A stretch of 43,284 bases of DNA from Clostridiales bacterium (GCA_012837865.1 DUQJ01000206.1:1-43284); one strand, 5' to 3'; shown: positions 28,347-41,189, numbered from the stretch's first letter. The notes: a model not told the origin generated them from the sequence alone. A program made the numbers and translations.

Positions 28347-28880
28347 ATGGGTGATAAAATGTCAGAAACAAATTGGTACGTGGTACACACTTACTCTGGG
28401 TATGAGAATAAAGTTAAAGCTAATATTGAAAAAACAATTGAAAATAGAAAGCTAGAAGACCAAATACTAGAAGTATCAGTTCCGATTGAAGAGGTTATCG
28501 AAATCAAGAACGGCGTAGAAAAGCGTGTTCAGAAAAAGAAATTTCCTGGATATGTTTTGCTTCACATGGTTATGAATGATGATGTATGGTATGTAGTTCG
28601 TAACACAAGAGGTGTGACAGGGTTTGTAGGACCTGATTCAAAGCAACCAGTTCCCCTTACTGAAGATGAAATGAAAGGTATGGGAGTTATTGAAGAAGAG
28701 GTTGTAGTTGATTTCAAGGTAGGAGATACAGTTGTAGTAATTTCTGGTGCTTGGACTAACACTTATGGAGACATAAAGTATATTAATTACCAAAAGCAAA
28801 GTGTAACAATAAGTGTTGATATGTTTGGACGAGGAACACCGGTTGAGTTTAACTTTAAAGAGGTAAAGGTTCATAGATAA
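28347..28880 (+). CDS. nusG: Transcription termination/antitermination protein NusG
   Basis: NWYVVHTYSGYENKVKANIEK, KKFPGYVLLHMVMND, VRNTRGVTGFVGP; start 28347 or 28359. Confidence 0.95.
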   Translation: MGDKMSETNWYVVHTYSGYENKVKANIEKTIENRKLEDQILEVSVPIEEVIEIKNGVEKRVQKKKFPGYVLLHMVMNDDVWYVVRNTRGVTGFVGPDSKQPVPLTEDEMKGMGVIEEEVVVDFKVGDTVVVISGAWTNTYGDIKYINYQKQSVTISVDMFGRGTPVEFNFKEVKVHR

Positions 28881-28929
28881 TTCATCTACAAATGCATTGT
28901 TTTAGTAAGAGCTAAGAACTAGCTAGAGA

Positions 28930-28957
28930 GTGGGAGGGAAAACCCCGCAAACACCAC
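28930..28957 (+). promoter_or_regulatory. L1-binding-like RNA element before rplK
   Basis: GTGGGAGGGAAAACCCCGCAAACACCAC: outer GTGG/CCAC, inner GGG/CCC. Confidence 0.5.
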
Positions 28958-28978
28958 ATTATTAGGAGGTATGCTATA

Positions 28979-29404
28979 ATGGCAAAGAAAGTAACAGGTT
29001 ATATAAAATTACAAATTCCAGCAGGAAAGGCAACACCTGCACCACCAGTAGGTCCTGCATTAGGACAACATGGTGTAAACATTGTACAATTCACAAAAGA
29101 ATTTAACGCAAGAACAGCAGATCAAGACGGAATGATTATTCCGGTAGTTATCACTGTATATGCAGATAGAAGTTTTAGTTTTATTACAAAAACTCCTCCA
29201 GCATCAGTATTACTTAAAAAAGCATGTAAGATCCAATCTGGATCAGCAACACCAAATAAAACAAAAGTAGCAACAGTTTCTACAGAAGAAGTACGTAAAA
29301 TTGCTGAAATAAAAATGCCTGACTTAAATGCAGCAGACATTGATGCAGCAATTAGTATGGTTGCAGGCACAGCAAGAAGTATGGGAATCGTTGTTAAAAA
29401 CTAA
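28979..29404 (+). CDS. rplK: 50S ribosomal protein L11
   Basis: [26 protein letters not shown]. Confidence 0.97.
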   Translation: MAKKVTGYIKLQIPAGKATPAPPVGPALGQHGVNIVQFTKEFNARTADQDGMIIPVVITVYADRSFSFITKTPPASVLLKKACKIQSGSATPNKTKVATVSTEEVRKIAEIKMPDLNAADIDAAISMVAGTARSMGIVVKN

Positions 29405-29449
29405 ATATAAAGCATAATAGAAAAACATTGTGTAATAATATCAAGTAAC

Positions 29450-29479
29450 GTGGGAGGAGTTTTCTTCCGATAAGACCAC
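29450..29479 (+). promoter_or_regulatory. Second L1-binding-like RNA element, before rplA
   Basis: GTGGGAGGAGTTTTCTTCCGATAAGACCAC, same layout as the element before rplK. Confidence 0.45.
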
Positions 29480-29494
29480 TAGGAGGTTTATATT

Positions 29495-30187
29495 ATGAAA
29501 AGAGGAAAGAAGTATATCGAAAGTTCAAAGCTTTTCGATAAAGAAGTTCACTATGATCCAGATGAGGCTATAAAACTAGTAAAGCAAACAGCTGTTGCTA
29601 AATTTGACGAGACAATTGAAGCACATTTAAGACTTGGTGTTGATGGACGTCACGCAGAACAACAAGTACGTGGAGCAGTTGTATTACCTCATGGAACAGG
29701 AAGAACTATAAAGGTTTTAGTGTTTGCAAAAGGAGACAAGCTTGAAGAAGCATTAGCAGCAGGAGCTGATCATGTTGGTGGAGATGAATTAATACCAAAA
29801 ATCCAGAATGATGGATGGTTAGACTTTGATGTTGTAGTAGCAACTCCGGATATGATGGGTGTTGTTGGTCGTCTAGGAAAGGTTCTTGGACCGAAAGGTT
29901 TAATGCCAAATCCAAAAGCAGGTACAGTAACTATGGATGTTACTAAAGCTATTGCAGATATTAAAGCAGGAAAGATTGAATATAGATTAGATAAAACAAA
30001 TATCATCCATGTTCCAGTTGGTAAAGCTTCATTTGATGAAGAAAAGTTATCTGAAAACTTTAAAACTTTAATGGACGCAGTTGTTAAAGCTAAACCTGCT
30101 TCATCTAAAGGCCAATACCTAAAAAGTGTAATACTTACTTCGACAATGGGACCTGGAATTAAAATAAATACAACAAAATTCATATAA
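29495..30187 (+). CDS. rplA: 50S ribosomal protein L1
   Basis: [31 protein letters not shown]. Confidence 0.97.
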   Translation: MKRGKKYIESSKLFDKEVHYDPDEAIKLVKQTAVAKFDETIEAHLRLGVDGRHAEQQVRGAVVLPHGTGRTIKVLVFAKGDKLEEALAAGADHVGGDELIPKIQNDGWLDFDVVVATPDMMGVVGRLGKVLGPKGLMPNPKAGTVTMDVTKAIADIKAGKIEYRLDKTNIIHVPVGKASFDEEKLSENFKTLMDAVVKAKPASSKGQYLKSVILTSTMGPGIKINTTKFI

Positions 30188-30200
30188 TAAATATTTGAGA

Positions 30201-30229
30201 TTGACAAGTGTAATAATGCATGGTACAAT
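30201..30229 (+). promoter_or_regulatory. rplJL promoter
   Basis: TTGACA - 17 nt - TACAAT. Confidence 0.75.
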
Positions 30230-30234
30230 TTCAA

Positions 30235-30370
30235 ATGTTATAACTGCCTAAGACAGTAGGTGCCATTGTGGCATAAGAATATCACCTACCGAGGAAAAAT
30301 TGGTTGAAACAACAATTAATTACAAGATTGTTTAGCCTCTTCCTGTTTCGGCAGCAAGAGGCTTTTTATT
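30235..30370 (+). promoter_or_regulatory. Ribosomal protein L10 leader with terminator/attenuator hairpin
   Basis: ACTGCCTAAGACAGTAGGTG ... CACCTACCGAGGAAA resembles the L10 leader; ends in AGCCTCTT...AAGAGGCTTTTT (30334-30367). Confidence 0.8.
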
Positions 30371-30427
30371 TTATCTTATAAAAAGGCAGAGAAACTTATC
30401 AAGAATTTATAAGGAGGTGTATGAGAA

Positions 30428-30919
30428 ATGGCAAAGGTTGAACAAAAAAGACCTATAGTAGAAGAAATTATGAAAAGCGCAGCAGATGCAAAATCTGCCG
30501 TATTGATTGATTACAGAGGATTAACAGTTGCTCAAGATACAGAACTTCGTAAAAAACTAAGAGAAGGTGGAGTTGTATATAAGGTTTACAAAAACACTAT
30601 GCTTAAGTTTGCATTTGAAGGAACAGAATTCGAAGCTTTATCACAGGATTTAGAAGGGCCAACAGCAATAGCATTTGGTATGGAAGATGCAACAGCGCCT
30701 GGAAGAATTATTAATGATTTACTTAAAACAATACCTGCTTTAGAATTTAAAGCTGGTGTAATTGAAGGAGCTTATTACGATAAAGATGGTATGTATTTAG
30801 TAGCAAAGATACCTTCAAGAGAAGTATTACTATCCAAATTACTTGGAAGCTTACAATCACCAATTACAAACCTTGCGCGTGTACTTAAACAGATTTCAGA
30901 AAAAGAAGACGTTGCTTAA
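30428..30919 (+). CDS. rplJ: 50S ribosomal protein L10
   Basis: VLIDYRGLTVAQDTELRKKLREGGVVYKVYKNTM. Confidence 0.96.
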   Translation: MAKVEQKRPIVEEIMKSAADAKSAVLIDYRGLTVAQDTELRKKLREGGVVYKVYKNTMLKFAFEGTEFEALSQDLEGPTAIAFGMEDATAPGRIINDLLKTIPALEFKAGVIEGAYYDKDGMYLVAKIPSREVLLSKLLGSLQSPITNLARVLKQISEKEDVA

Positions 30920-30963
30920 ATAACAAATAAAAAAAATAAACCGAAAAAATGGAGGTAAATATA

Positions 30964-31323
30964 ATGACAACTCAAGAATTTATCGAGGCAATTAAAGGCC
31001 TTACAGTATTAGAATTAAATGAATTAGTTACAGCATGTGAAGAGGAATTTGGAGTATCCGCAGCAGCAGGTGTTGCAGTAGCAGCAGGTGACGCGGTTGC
31101 AGTTGAAGACAAAGATGAGTTCGACGTAGAATTAACAGAGGTTGGACCTAACAAAGTTAAAGTAATTAAAGCTGTTCGTGAAATTACTGGATTAGGATTA
31201 AAAGAAGCTAAAGATTTAGTTGATTCAGCTCCTAAGGCTATTAAAGAAGCAGTTTCAAAAGCAGAAGCAGAAGATATTAAAACAAAAGTTGAAGCAGAAG
31301 GTGCTGTAATCACTTTAAAGTAG
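30964..31323 (+). CDS. rplL: 50S ribosomal protein L7/L12
   Basis: [47 protein letters not shown] 30964 after GGAGG. Confidence 0.97.
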   Translation: MTTQEFIEAIKGLTVLELNELVTACEEEFGVSAAAGVAVAAGDAVAVEDKDEFDVELTEVGPNKVKVIKAVREITGLGLKEAKDLVDSAPKAIKEAVSKAEAEDIKTKVEAEGAVITLK

Positions 31324-31332
31324 TAATAGAAT

Positions 31333-31363
31333 AAAAAAGGCGGGATATTATCCCGCCTTTTAT
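31333..31363 (+). terminator. Terminator after rplL
   Basis: AAAAAAGGCGGGATATTATCCCGCCTTTTATT. Confidence 0.85.
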
Positions 31364-31410
31364 TGTCATCAAAACAAAAAAATAAAAATATAAAATTATC
31401 CACAATTTTA

Positions 31411-31439
31411 TTGACAGTGGAAAATTTCTGTGTTAGTAT
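31411..31439 (+). promoter_or_regulatory. rpoBC promoter
   Basis: TTGACA - 17 nt - TAGTAT. Confidence 0.7.
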
Positions 31440-31572
31440 GAAAGATGCACTCTTATGGAGTGTTGTACTTATAAGTAATATTATAGCACAAATTTTCGAA
31501 AAATAAAAGAGATTTTACAAAAGATTTTTTAAAAGGATAATTCTCATAAAAATTCAAGGGGTGAAAACGTCA

Positions 31573-34500
31573 ATGGATAAAAACAGGATACATCCAGTGC
31601 AACTTGGTAATAACGTTAGAATGAGTTTCTCCAAAAGAAATGAAGTTTTGGAGATGCCAAATCTCATTGAGGTTCAAAAAAATTCATATCAATGGTTTTT
31701 GAATGAAGGGCTAAAGGAAGTTTTTGATGATATTTCCCCGATTTCAGACTATAATGGGCACTTAAGCTTAGAATTCGTTAGTTTCAAATTATGTGAAGAA
31801 GACAAAAAATACACGATCGAAGAATGTAAAGATCGAGATGCGACATATGCAGCTCCCTTAAAAGTTAAGGTAAGACTTCATAATAAAGAAAAAAATGAAA
31901 TTAATGAACATGAGATCTTTATGGGTGATTTGCCACTTATGACTCAAACTGGTACATTTGTAATAAATGGTGCAGAGAGAGTTGTTGTTAGTCAATTAGT
32001 ACGTTCCCCAAGCATTTATTATGCTACAGATCATGATAAAACAGGTAAAGTGTTGTATAGTGCAACAGTTATTCCTAATAGAGGAGCATGGTTAGAGTAT
32101 GAAACAGATTCTAATGATGTTTTTTATGTTCGTGTTGATCGAAACAGAAAAGTGCCAATAACAGTTTTTATTAGAGCGCTTGGAATAGGAACTAACAGTG
32201 AGATCATAGAATTATTTGGTGATGAACCTAAGATATTAGCAAGTCTTGCTAAGGATCCGAGTACAGCTAAAGATCCCGAAGGTAGCCATGAAGAAGGTTT
32301 ACTTGAATTATATAAAAAGTTAAGACCGGGCGAACCTTTGGCAGTAGAAAATGCTGAATCTTTATTAAACAGCATGTTTTTTGATGCAAGAAGATATGAC
32401 CTTGCAAAGGTAGGAAGATATAAATTTAATAAAAAGTTATTATTTAGGAATAGAATAAGAGGCTTTGTATTAGCTGAGGATATAATTAATACATCTACAG
32501 GCGAGATTATTGCAGAAATTGGAACTAAAATTACGGAAGCAATAGCGGACGATATACAAAATTCAGCAGTAGTATCTGTTTTGGTACAAGCTGAAGGAAG
32601 AAATGTTAAAGTAATCTCTAATATGATGGTTGATATCTTATCATTTGTTGATGTTGATAAGGAAGAATTAGGTATAACTGAATTGGTTTATTATCCTGTT
32701 CTTGAAAAAATATTATCTGAAAATAATACAGAAGAAGAAATCAATGATGCAATTAAGAGAAATATTAGCGAACTTATTCCTAAGCATGTTACAAAAGAAG
32801 ATATAATGGCTTCTATCAACTATATAATTCATTTAGAATATGAAATTGGTAATATAGATGATATTGACCATTTAGGAAATAGAAGAATTAGGGCGGTAGG
32901 CGAATTACTTCAGAACCAATATAGAATAGGACTTTCTAGAATGGAACGTGTTGTAAGAGAAAGAATGACAACACAAGATATTGAGGGAATTACTCCACAA
33001 TCATTAGTAAATATTAAACCGGTAACTGCATCTGTAAAAGAATTCTTTGGAAGCTCACAGCTGTCACAGTTTATGGATCAACATAATCCACTTGGTGAGT
33101 TAACTCATAAAAGAAGATTATCTGCTTTGGGTCCTGGTGGACTGTCTCGAGATAGAGCAGGATATGAAGTAAGGGACGTACATTACTCTCATTATGGTAG
33201 AATGTGTCCAATAGAGACGCCAGAAGGTCCTAATATTGGTCTTATTAACTCTCTAGCTTCATATGCAAGAATTAATGAATATGGATTTATTGAAGTACCA
33301 TATAGAATCGTTGATAAAACTGATGTTAATAATCCAAAAGTAACAGATGATGTTAGATATTTAACAGCAGACGAAGAAGATAATTATGTAGTAGCTCAGG
33401 CTAATGAAGAATTAGATGAAAGCGGACATTTTATTAAAAACAATGTTGCAGGCCGCTTTAAGGAAGAAACATCTGAGTATGAAAAGAAAAAGATAGATTT
33501 GATGGACGTATCGCCAAAAATGGTATTTTCAGTTGCAACAGCCTTAATCCCGTTCCTTGAAAATGATGATGCTAATAGAGCACTAATGGGATCAAATATG
33601 CAACGTCAAGCTGTACCTTTGTTAACCACGGAAGCTCCTATAATTGGAACTGGAATGGAAGCTAAGGCTGCTAAGGACTCTGGCGTATGTATAGTGTCTG
33701 AATTTGATGGAGTAGTTGAGAAAGTTGCTGCAAAAGAAATAATTGTAAGAAATAAAGATAAAACAAAATCAACATATAGATTAACAAAGTTTGCTAGAAG
33801 TAATCAAGGGACATGTATCAATCAAAGACCAACAGTTAATAAAGGTCAAGAGGTTGCAGCAGGTCAAATCATTGCTGATGGACCGTCAACTTCAAAAGGT
33901 GAACTCGCACTAGGTAAAAATGCTTTAATTGCTTTTATGACTTGGGAAGGATATAACTATGAAGATGCTGTATTAATTAGTGAGAGATTAGTTATGGAAG
34001 ATGTTTATACATCAATTCATATAGAAGAATATGAAGCAGACTCTAGAGATACCAAGCTAGGACCGGAAGAGATTACAAGGGATGTACCAGGTGTTGGTGA
34101 TGATAAGCTTAAGGACTTAGACAGCAGGGGTATAATCCGTATAGGCGCCGAGGTTAGAGCAAATGATATCTTGGTTGGTAAAGTTACTCCAAAAGGAGAA
34201 ACAGAGCTAACGGCTGAAGAAAGATTACTAAGAGCAATCTTTGGCGAAAAAGCAAGAGAAGTTAGAGACACATCTCTTAAAGTTCCACATGGAGAATATG
34301 GAATTGTTGTAGATGCTAAAGTCTTTAATAGAGAAAATGGAGATGAGTTAGCTCCAGGCGTAAATCAAACTGTTAGAGTTTATATAGCACAAAAAAGAAA
34401 AATACAAGTTGGAGATAAGATGGCAGGCCGACATGGTAATAAAGGTGTTGTATCAAGAGTGCTACCAGCCGAAGATATGCCATATTTACCAAATGGTAGA

Positions 34501-35523
34501 CCAGTTGATATAGTTTTAAATCCATTGGGCGTACCGTCGCGTATGAATATTGGGCAAGTACTTGAAATCCATTTATCATTAGCGGCCAAAGTGCTGGGTA
34601 TAGATATAGCAACACCAGTATTTGATGGTGCAAATGAGTATGATATCATGGATACATTAGAGATCGCTGATGATTATGCTAACCTAACTTGGGAAGAATT
34701 TGAATCAAAGAATAAAGATGAAATAAATGCAGAACTTTATAGTCATTTAGATAAAAACAAACAATATAGAGATGCTTGGAAGGGTGTACCAATAAATAGA
34801 GATGGTAAAGTTGCTTTACGTGATGGACGTTCAGGAGAATTTTTTGATGCACCAGTTACTATTGGATTTATGCACTATCTAAAATTACATCATTTAGTTG
34901 ATGATAAGATACATGCAAGATCGATAGGTCCATATTCATTAGTTACGCAACAACCTTTAGGCGGAAAAGCACAATTTGGTGGTCAGAGATTTGGAGAGAT
35001 GGAAGTTTGGGCATTAGAAGCATATGGTGCGGCTTACATTCTACAAGAAATCCTAACAGTCAAATCCGATGATGTAACAGGCCGTATTAAAACCTATGAA
35101 GCTATTATTAAAGGTGAAAATATTGCAGAACCTGGTATTCCAGAATCATTCAAAGTGTTGTTAAAAGAACTTCAATCATTATCACTTGATGTTAAGGTAC
35201 TTGATGAAAATGGAAATGAAATAAGGATGGCAGAAGACAGTGAAGAAATAGATAATGACTTAGTGCCTCTAATGAATTATAACAACAAGTATCCTAATGA
35301 GGAAAATTATGAGAAAGCTGGATTTAGTGAGGCAGTTCCTGATAATTTAGAAGATGAAAACTTTTCCATATTTGAAACTGAATATGAAGAAGAAATAGAA
35401 GAAGTGGTAGAAGATGTAGAGTTGGAAGATAAAGAAGATGATAAGCTGGACGATTTAGATGGTGATTTAGGTGATGAATTAGAGATTGAGGAATCTGAAG
35501 AAGATGAATCAGACGAAGAATAA
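31573..35523 (+). CDS. rpoB: DNA-directed RNA polymerase subunit beta
   Basis: [46 protein letters not shown]; likely start ATG 31573 (track start GTG 31561). Confidence 0.97.
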   Translation: MDKNRIHPVQLGNNVRMSFSKRNEVLEMPNLIEVQKNSYQWFLNEGLKEVFDDISPISDYNGHLSLEFVSFKLCEEDKKYTIEECKDRDATYAAPLKVKVRLHNKEKNEINEHEIFMGDLPLMTQTGTFVINGAERVVVSQLVRSPSIYYATDHDKTGKVLYSATVIPNRGAWLEYETDSNDVFYVRVDRNRKVPITVFIRALGIGTNSEIIELFGDEPKILASLAKDPSTAKDPEGSHEEGLLELYKKLRPGEPLAVENAESLLNSMFFDARRYDLAKVGRYKFNKKLLFRNRIRGFVLAEDIINTSTGEIIAEIGTKITEAIADDIQNSAVVSVLVQAEGRNVKVISNMMVDILSFVDVDKEELGITELVYYPVLEKILSENNTEEEINDAIKRNISELIPKHVTKEDIMASINYIIHLEYEIGNIDDIDHLGNRRIRAVGELLQNQYRIGLSRMERVVRERMTTQDIEGITPQSLVNIKPVTASVKEFFGSSQLSQFMDQHNPLGELTHKRRLSALGPGGLSRDRAGYEVRDVHYSHYGRMCPIETPEGPNIGLINSLASYARINEYGFIEVPYRIVDKTDVNNPKVTDDVRYLTADEEDNYVVAQANEELDESGHFIKNNVAGRFKEETSEYEKKKIDLMDVSPKMVFSVATALIPFLENDDANRALMGSNMQRQAVPLLTTEAPIIGTGMEAKAAKDSGVCIVSEFDGVVEKVAAKEIIVRNKDKTKSTYRLTKFARSNQGTCINQRPTVNKGQEVAAGQIIADGPSTSKGELALGKNALIAFMTWEGYNYEDAVLISERLVMEDVYTSIHIEEYEADSRDTKLGPEEITRDVPGVGDDKLKDLDSRGIIRIGAEVRANDILVGKVTPKGETELTAEERLLRAIFGEKAREVRDTSLKVPHGEYGIVVDAKVFNRENGDELAPGVNQTVRVYIAQKRKIQVGDKMAGRHGNKGVVSRVLPAEDMPYLPNGRPVDIVLNPLGVPSRMNIGQVLEIHLSLAAKVLGIDIATPVFDGANEYDIMDTLEIADDYANLTWEEFESKNKDEINAELYSHLDKNKQYRDAWKGVPINRDGKVALRDGRSGEFFDAPVTIGFMHYLKLHHLVDDKIHARSIGPYSLVTQQPLGGKAQFGGQRFGEMEVWALEAYGAAYILQEILTVKSDDVTGRIKTYEAIIKGENIAEPGIPESFKVLLKELQSLSLDVKVLDENGNEIRMAEDSEEIDNDLVPLMNYNNKYPNEENYEKAGFSEAVPDNLEDENFSIFETEYEEEIEEVVEDVELEDKEDDKLDDLDGDLGDELEIEESEEDESDEE

Positions 35524-35569
35524 TCATACAAAAACAATATCTGAAAGATGAATGAAGGGAGAGCAAATA

Positions 35570-38500
35570 ATGCCTGATATAATAAATCAAACAAGTCAAA
35601 ACATAACATATGACGCAATAAAAATTGGTTTAGCTTCACCCGAAAAAATAAGAGAATGGTCAAAAGGAGAAGTAAGGAAACCTGAGACTATTAATTATAG
35701 AACACTTAAACCAGAAAGAGATGGACTTTTCTGTGAAAGAATTTTTGGACCAAGCAAAGACTGGGAATGTCATTGTGGCAAGTATAAAAAGATTAGATAT
35801 AAAGGCGTAGTATGTGATCGATGTGGAGTAGAGGTTACAAAAGCAAGCGTTCGTAGAGAAAGAATGGGTCATATTGATCTTGCTGCACCGGTTTCTCATA
35901 TTTGGTATTTCAAGGGGATACCTAGCAGAATGGGTCTGATTCTTGATTTATCTCCAAGAATATTAGAAAAAGTATTATATTTCGCAGCATATATAGTAAT
36001 TGATCCTGGTAACACAAGTTTACAAATTAAACAAATATTATCTGAAAAAGAAAAGAATGATGCAATAGAGGAATTTGGATATGGAAGTTTCCGAGTTGGA
36101 ATGGGAGCAGAAGCTGTTCAAGACTTATTGAGAAATATTGACTTGGTTAAAGAAGCTGAAGAACTAAGAAAGGCTCTAAAAGATTCTACAGGACAAAAAA
36201 GAGCCCGAATTATTAAAAGACTTGAAGTTACGGAAGCTTTTAAAGGCTCTGGAAATAAACCAGAATGGATGATACTTTCAGTAATACCAGTAATTCCACC
36301 AGATTTAAGACCTATGGTTCAACTAGATGGAGGTCGTTTTGCGACTTCTGATATGAATGATTTATATCGTAGGATTATAAACCGTAATAATCGTTTAAGA
36401 AGATTGTTAGAACTAGGTGCACCTGATATTATTGTAAGAAATGAAAAAAGGATGCTTCAAGAGGCTGTAGATGCTCTTATTGACAATGGTCGTAGGGGTA
36501 GAGCTGTTACAGGGCCTGGTAATAGAGCATTAAAATCATTATCAGATATGTTAAAAGGTAAACAAGGAAGGTTTAGACAAAACTTGCTTGGAAAACGTGT
36601 TGACTATTCAGGCCGATCAGTTATAGTTGTAGGCCCTGAACTTAAAATATATCAATGTGGACTACCAAAAGAAATGGCTATAGAATTATTTAAGCCGTTT
36701 GTAATGAAAGAATTAGTAGCACAAGGTACAGCACATAACATAAGATCCGCTAAGAAAAAGGTGGAAGAATTAGATAAAGAAGTATGGGATATCTTAGAAG
36801 ATGTTATAAGAGAGCACCCAGTTATGTTAAACCGGGCTCCTACGCTTCATAGATTAGGCATCCAGGCTTTTGAACCAGTTCTAGTAGAAGGTAAAGCAAT
36901 AAAACTACATCCACTTGTTTGTACTGCATATAATGCGGATTTTGACGGTGATCAAATGGCTGTTCACTTACCTTTATCGGTAGAGGCTCAGGCAGAGTGT
37001 AGATTTTTACTACTATCACCTAACAATCTATTAAAACCTTCAGATGGCGCACCTGTTGCAGTTCCATCTCAAGATATGGTATTAGGTATTTATTATTTAA
37101 CCATACAAAAAGATGGAGATATTGGCGAAGGCCGTTACTTTAAGAGTGTAGATGAGGCTGTATTAGCATATGAAAATGGAGTAATAACTCTCCATTCAAT
37201 TATTAATGTAAGAAGAACTGGAATTAATAAAAATGGTGAACAAGAATCTAAAATAATTAAATCATCATTAGGTAGATTTATATTTAATGAAGTGATTGGT
37301 CAAGATTTAGGATTTGTAGATCGTTCAAAAGACGAAAACTTCTTAGAACTTGAAGTGGATTTCCAAGTAGCCAAAAAACAACTAAAACAAATTGTTGAAA
37401 AAACTATAAATGTTCATGGTGCAACTAATACAGCTGAAACATTAGATGATATTAAATACCTTGGATTTAAGTATGCGACTAAATCGGCTATAACCGTTTC
37501 TATCTCTGATATGACAGTTCCTGAATCCAAAAAGAGTATACTTGCAGAGGCTGAAAAAACAGTAGAAAAGATTACTAAAAACTATAGGCGTGGCTTAATG
37601 ACAGATGAAGAGCGTTATAACGCAGTAATAGATATTTGGAAAACTGCCGATATCACTTTAACTAGAGACTTGTTAATGGGGTTAGATAAATTTAATAACA
37701 TTAAAATGATGTCTGACTCAGGGGCGCGTGGTTCTGACCAGCAGATTAAACAACTAGCAGGAATGCGTGGTTTAATGTCAGATACATCTGGTAGAACAAT
37801 AGAATTACCGATTAAATCAAACTTCCGAGAAGGACTTGATGTACTAGAATACTTTATTTCTGCACATGGTGCTAGAAAAGGTCTATCAGATACAGCTTTA
37901 AGAACTGCTGACTCTGGTTATTTAACAAGAAGACTTGTTGATGTATCCCAAGATTTAATTATTAGGGAAATTGATTGCTGTGGAAATAGCAAAGAAATAC
38001 CAGGCATGAGAGTTCAAGCATTTATAGATGGCAAGGAAGTAATAGAGAGCCTTGAAAAGAGAATTAAAGGACGTTATGCATGTGAAGATATATACGATGA
38101 GAACAAAGATTTAATAGTTAAAGCTAATCATATGATCACACCAAGACGTGCTGAAAGAGTAATAAAAGCAGGTATAGAAGAAGTGAGAATTCGAACTATA
38201 CTTGATTGTTGCTCAAAAGTTGGAGTGTGTGCAAAATGTTATGGAGCAAATATGTCTACAGGTGAACCTGTTCAAGTTGGTGAAGCAGTTGGTATAATCG
38301 CTGCTCAATCAATTGGAGAGCCAGGAACACAGTTAACTATGAGAACATTCCATACAGGTGGTGTTGCGGGTGACGATATTACACAAGGACTTCCTCGTGT
38401 TGAAGAGTTATTTGAAGCAAGGAAACCAAAAGGCTTAGCTATTATTGCTGAATTTGATGGTATTGCTATTATAAGTGATACTAAGAAGAAGCGTGAAGTT

Positions 38501-39220
38501 ATTATAACTAATAATGAAACAGCAGAATCTAAAGCCTATCTAATACCTTATGGCTCAAGGATTAAAATAAAAGATGGCGATATGCTTCAAGCAGGTGATG
38601 AACTGACCGAAGGTAGCGTGAATCCACATGATATTTTAAAAATCAAAGGAATACGTGCGGTTCAAGATTATATGATTCAGGAAGTTCAAAGAGTTTATAC
38701 CCTTCAAGGTGTTGAAATTAATGATAAACATATTGAAATAATTGTTCGTCAAATGCTAAAGAAGGTTAGAATAGAAACTAGTGGAGATTCAGAAGGGTTA
38801 TTACCTGGAACTTTAGTTGATATTATTGACTTTGAAGAAGAGAATCGAAAGTTAGTTGAAAATGGGCTTGAACCTGTAGGGGGCGTACAAGTAATGCTAG
38901 GTATAACTAAAGCTTCATTAGCAACAAGTTCATTTTTATCAGCAGCATCATTCCAAGAAACAACTAAAGTTTTAACGGAAGCTGCTATTAATGGCAAAAT
39001 TGATAATTTAGTAGGATTGAAAGAGAATGTTATACTAGGTAAATTAATTCCTGCTGGAACAGGTATGAAGCGTTATCGCTCAGTTAAATTAAGCTCAGAT
39101 AATGAAATGAAGTTAGATGTAGAAGATTTAGAAGAGCTGCCAACACCAGAGGATATGAATTACAATGAACAAGGCTTTGTAAATAATGCTGACAGTATAG
39201 ACAATGTTGGTGTCGTATAA
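35570..39220 (+). CDS. rpoC: DNA-directed RNA polymerase subunit beta'
   Basis: [35 protein letters not shown]; likely start ATG 35570. Confidence 0.97.
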   Translation: MPDIINQTSQNITYDAIKIGLASPEKIREWSKGEVRKPETINYRTLKPERDGLFCERIFGPSKDWECHCGKYKKIRYKGVVCDRCGVEVTKASVRRERMGHIDLAAPVSHIWYFKGIPSRMGLILDLSPRILEKVLYFAAYIVIDPGNTSLQIKQILSEKEKNDAIEEFGYGSFRVGMGAEAVQDLLRNIDLVKEAEELRKALKDSTGQKRARIIKRLEVTEAFKGSGNKPEWMILSVIPVIPPDLRPMVQLDGGRFATSDMNDLYRRIINRNNRLRRLLELGAPDIIVRNEKRMLQEAVDALIDNGRRGRAVTGPGNRALKSLSDMLKGKQGRFRQNLLGKRVDYSGRSVIVVGPELKIYQCGLPKEMAIELFKPFVMKELVAQGTAHNIRSAKKKVEELDKEVWDILEDVIREHPVMLNRAPTLHRLGIQAFEPVLVEGKAIKLHPLVCTAYNADFDGDQMAVHLPLSVEAQAECRFLLLSPNNLLKPSDGAPVAVPSQDMVLGIYYLTIQKDGDIGEGRYFKSVDEAVLAYENGVITLHSIINVRRTGINKNGEQESKIIKSSLGRFIFNEVIGQDLGFVDRSKDENFLELEVDFQVAKKQLKQIVEKTINVHGATNTAETLDDIKYLGFKYATKSAITVSISDMTVPESKKSILAEAEKTVEKITKNYRRGLMTDEERYNAVIDIWKTADITLTRDLLMGLDKFNNIKMMSDSGARGSDQQIKQLAGMRGLMSDTSGRTIELPIKSNFREGLDVLEYFISAHGARKGLSDTALRTADSGYLTRRLVDVSQDLIIREIDCCGNSKEIPGMRVQAFIDGKEVIESLEKRIKGRYACEDIYDENKDLIVKANHMITPRRAERVIKAGIEEVRIRTILDCCSKVGVCAKCYGANMSTGEPVQVGEAVGIIAAQSIGEPGTQLTMRTFHTGGVAGDDITQGLPRVEELFEARKPKGLAIIAEFDGIAIISDTKKKREVIITNNETAESKAYLIPYGSRIKIKDGDMLQAGDELTEGSVNPHDILKIKGIRAVQDYMIQEVQRVYTLQGVEINDKHIEIIVRQMLKKVRIETSGDSEGLLPGTLVDIIDFEEENRKLVENGLEPVGGVQVMLGITKASLATSSFLSAASFQETTKVLTEAAINGKIDNLVGLKENVILGKLIPAGTGMKRYRSVKLSSDNEMKLDVEDLEELPTPEDMNYNEQGFVNNADSIDNVGVV

Positions 39221-39238
39221 AAAACAATATAGATTATA

Positions 39239-39277
39239 AAAATGGGATGTAATTTTTAAATTACATCCCATTTTATT
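39239..39277. terminator. Bidirectional terminator after rpoC
   Basis: AAAATGGGATGTAATTTTTAAATTACATCCCATTTTATT. Confidence 0.85.
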
Positions 39278-39306
39278 ATATGCGTGCTTACTTTGACATT
39301 TACAAA

Positions 39307-40287
39307 TTATCCAACTAAATTATTGCCACAGTTTGGGCAGAAGTTAGCTTCACCAGTTTTTTCTCCACAATTAGGACAAAATTTTGGTTTGCTAGTATTT
39401 GCTTGTTGGTTTGAATTCTGATTCTGCTGATTTCCTTGTTGGTTAGAATTAATATTTTGAACCATTTGATTTGCCATATTCATTCCCATCATCATTCCAG
39501 CCATATCAGCTGCCATACCACCACTTTTAACCTTGCCAGAAGCAATTCCATCAGCCATTTCAATTTGTTGATAGCTGTTTACATCACCTATCATAGAATG
39601 TGATGCAGCTTTATTAATACGTTCTTGTATTTCAGCTGGATAATTAAAGCTCATTATATTAAATGAAGTGATAGACATCCCAGTATCGAATAATTGCATT
39701 CCAAGATCTTCTTTGATACCATTACCAATTTCAAACGAATTAACTTGAAGATTAAACATGTCTTTACCTTCTTTTGCAATCCATTTCATAAGTAATTGAT
39801 CTAAAATTGAAGTTATTCTCAATTTAACATCTTCAACGACATAAGTTGTTTTAACGCCTGCAATATTATCAATTAGCTTAATATAATCGTTAACTTTGAA
39901 AACAAATGTTCCATTAGCTCTTATAGGCATGCCACCAGGTAGACCGGGTGCTGGAATGTTAATTGCATTTTGCGTTCCCCATTTAACAACAAATTCTTTT
40001 GTATTAACAAAAAGAACCTCTGCTCTTATTCCGGAGTTAAAACCAAATTTAAAACCTTTAAGGGTTGATAGGAATGGGATGATTTGGGATTCAATATCGT
40101 AATCTCCATCATCCTTAAAAATACCTTCAATTTTACCATTGTATAAGAAAATTGCATCTTGGCCAGGTTTAATTACTAATCTACTACCTTTTTTAATCTC
40201 TCGATTATGCCATTTAAAAAAAATCATATCATCCCGGAATTCTTCCCACTCCACAAGATTTGCAAATTGTTTAGAAAATATAGCCAT
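39307..40287 (-). CDS. SPFH-domain/virion-core-like protein (YdjI-like) with C-terminal zinc ribbons
   Basis: FFKWHNREIKKGSRLVIKPGQDAIFLYNGKIEGIF; C-terminal FCPNCGEKTGEANFCPNCGNN. Confidence 0.88.
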   Translation of the reverse strand: MAIFSKQFANLVEWEEFRDDMIFFKWHNREIKKGSRLVIKPGQDAIFLYNGKIEGIFKDDGDYDIESQIIPFLSTLKGFKFGFNSGIRAEVLFVNTKEFVVKWGTQNAINIPAPGLPGGMPIRANGTFVFKVNDYIKLIDNIAGVKTTYVVEDVKLRITSILDQLLMKWIAKEGKDMFNLQVNSFEIGNGIKEDLGMQLFDTGMSITSFNIMSFNYPAEIQERINKAASHSMIGDVNSYQQIEMADGIASGKVKSGGMAADMAGMMMGMNMANQMVQNINSNQQGNQQNQNSNQQANTSKPKFCPNCGEKTGEANFCPNCGNNLVG

Positions 40288-40316
40288 ATAAATTACCTAC
40301 CTTTCATATTTTGTTA

Positions 40317-41189
40317 TTAAAACTTACCTCCGCTTGAACTATGCGAACGTCCACCACCTGAAGAGCCACCTCTATAACCAGATGAGTTGCGACCACTACT
40401 TCCTGAAGAAGTAGGTGGATCAGGTTTTTTGACACGTGTTACCCTGGTCGTAACATAACGATCTCTTTTGCCTATTAGTCCAGGTTTACTATTATCTAAA
40501 TAGGTAGAGTTATTTACAGTTGTTTTACCACTCGAGTTTCCTATCATTGTTAGAATGGAAATTGTTGCAATAATAATAGAAATAAATATTTGGAAAAATA
40601 TATTTGCATATAATGGTTTTGATTGGTTTGCATAATTAGTTCGATCAATTGTTTCGTATGTATAGTCATGATTAAAATTTAACTCTGAGTCATCATTCAT
40701 ATAATCATGTGACATTTTTATAAATGTACTTATAGCCTTTGAATAATTTTCATCTGAAAGCAAAGGTGTTATTTTAGCAATAATTTCATCGCCTCTGTTT
40801 GAGTGTATATATGTTTCTGTGATTCCATAACCTTCTATAAATACATCTCTATTATGCATATCAATTAATAAAATAACGCTATCAGCTTGTATTGAATATA
40901 GTTTGTTGTCGTAAAACTCTTCGATATATTGTTCTGCGAAGACTGCTTTTTTGTCATTGTGGGTTAGTATATAAATCCCTATGCCAACATCATCTCCATA
41001 TTTAATACAATTGCTTTCAAGTTCAGAAAGTTCATCATTTGTTAAAAGTTTAGCTCGGTCTTCTATATGAGGTATTCCTTTACTTGAGTCATTAGATGCA
41101 GAAGATATAATACTACCGTAAAGCATTAAGACAAAGAAAACCAACAAGAATGGTATGGAACGAAAATAGTTAAATTTATTTACCTTCAT
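40317..41189 (-). CDS. TPM-domain (YgcG/YdjH-like) membrane protein with Ser/Gly-rich tail
   Basis: IEDRAKLLTNDELSELES, SVILLIDMHNRDVFIEGYG, tail SSGYRGGSSGGGRSHSSSGGKF. Confidence 0.85.
   Translation of the reverse strand: MKVNKFNYFRSIPFLLVFFVLMLYGSIISSASNDSSKGIPHIEDRAKLLTNDELSELESNCIKYGDDVGIGIYILTHNDKKAVFAEQYIEEFYDNKLYSIQADSVILLIDMHNRDVFIEGYGITETYIHSNRGDEIIAKITPLLSDENYSKAISTFIKMSHDYMNDDSELNFNHDYTYETIDRTNYANQSKPLYANIFFQIFISIIIATISILTMIGNSSGKTTVNNSTYLDNSKPGLIGKRDRYVTTRVTRVKKPDPPTSSGSSGRNSSGYRGGSSGGGRSHSSSGGKF

Noticed and set aside
29770-30234. 154-aa minus-strand ORF
   Set aside because: Antisense to rplA, no family signal.
35307-35663. Ser-rich minus-strand ORFs (118 and 91 aa)
   Set aside because: Reverse reading of the Asp/Glu-rich rpoB tail; low complexity.
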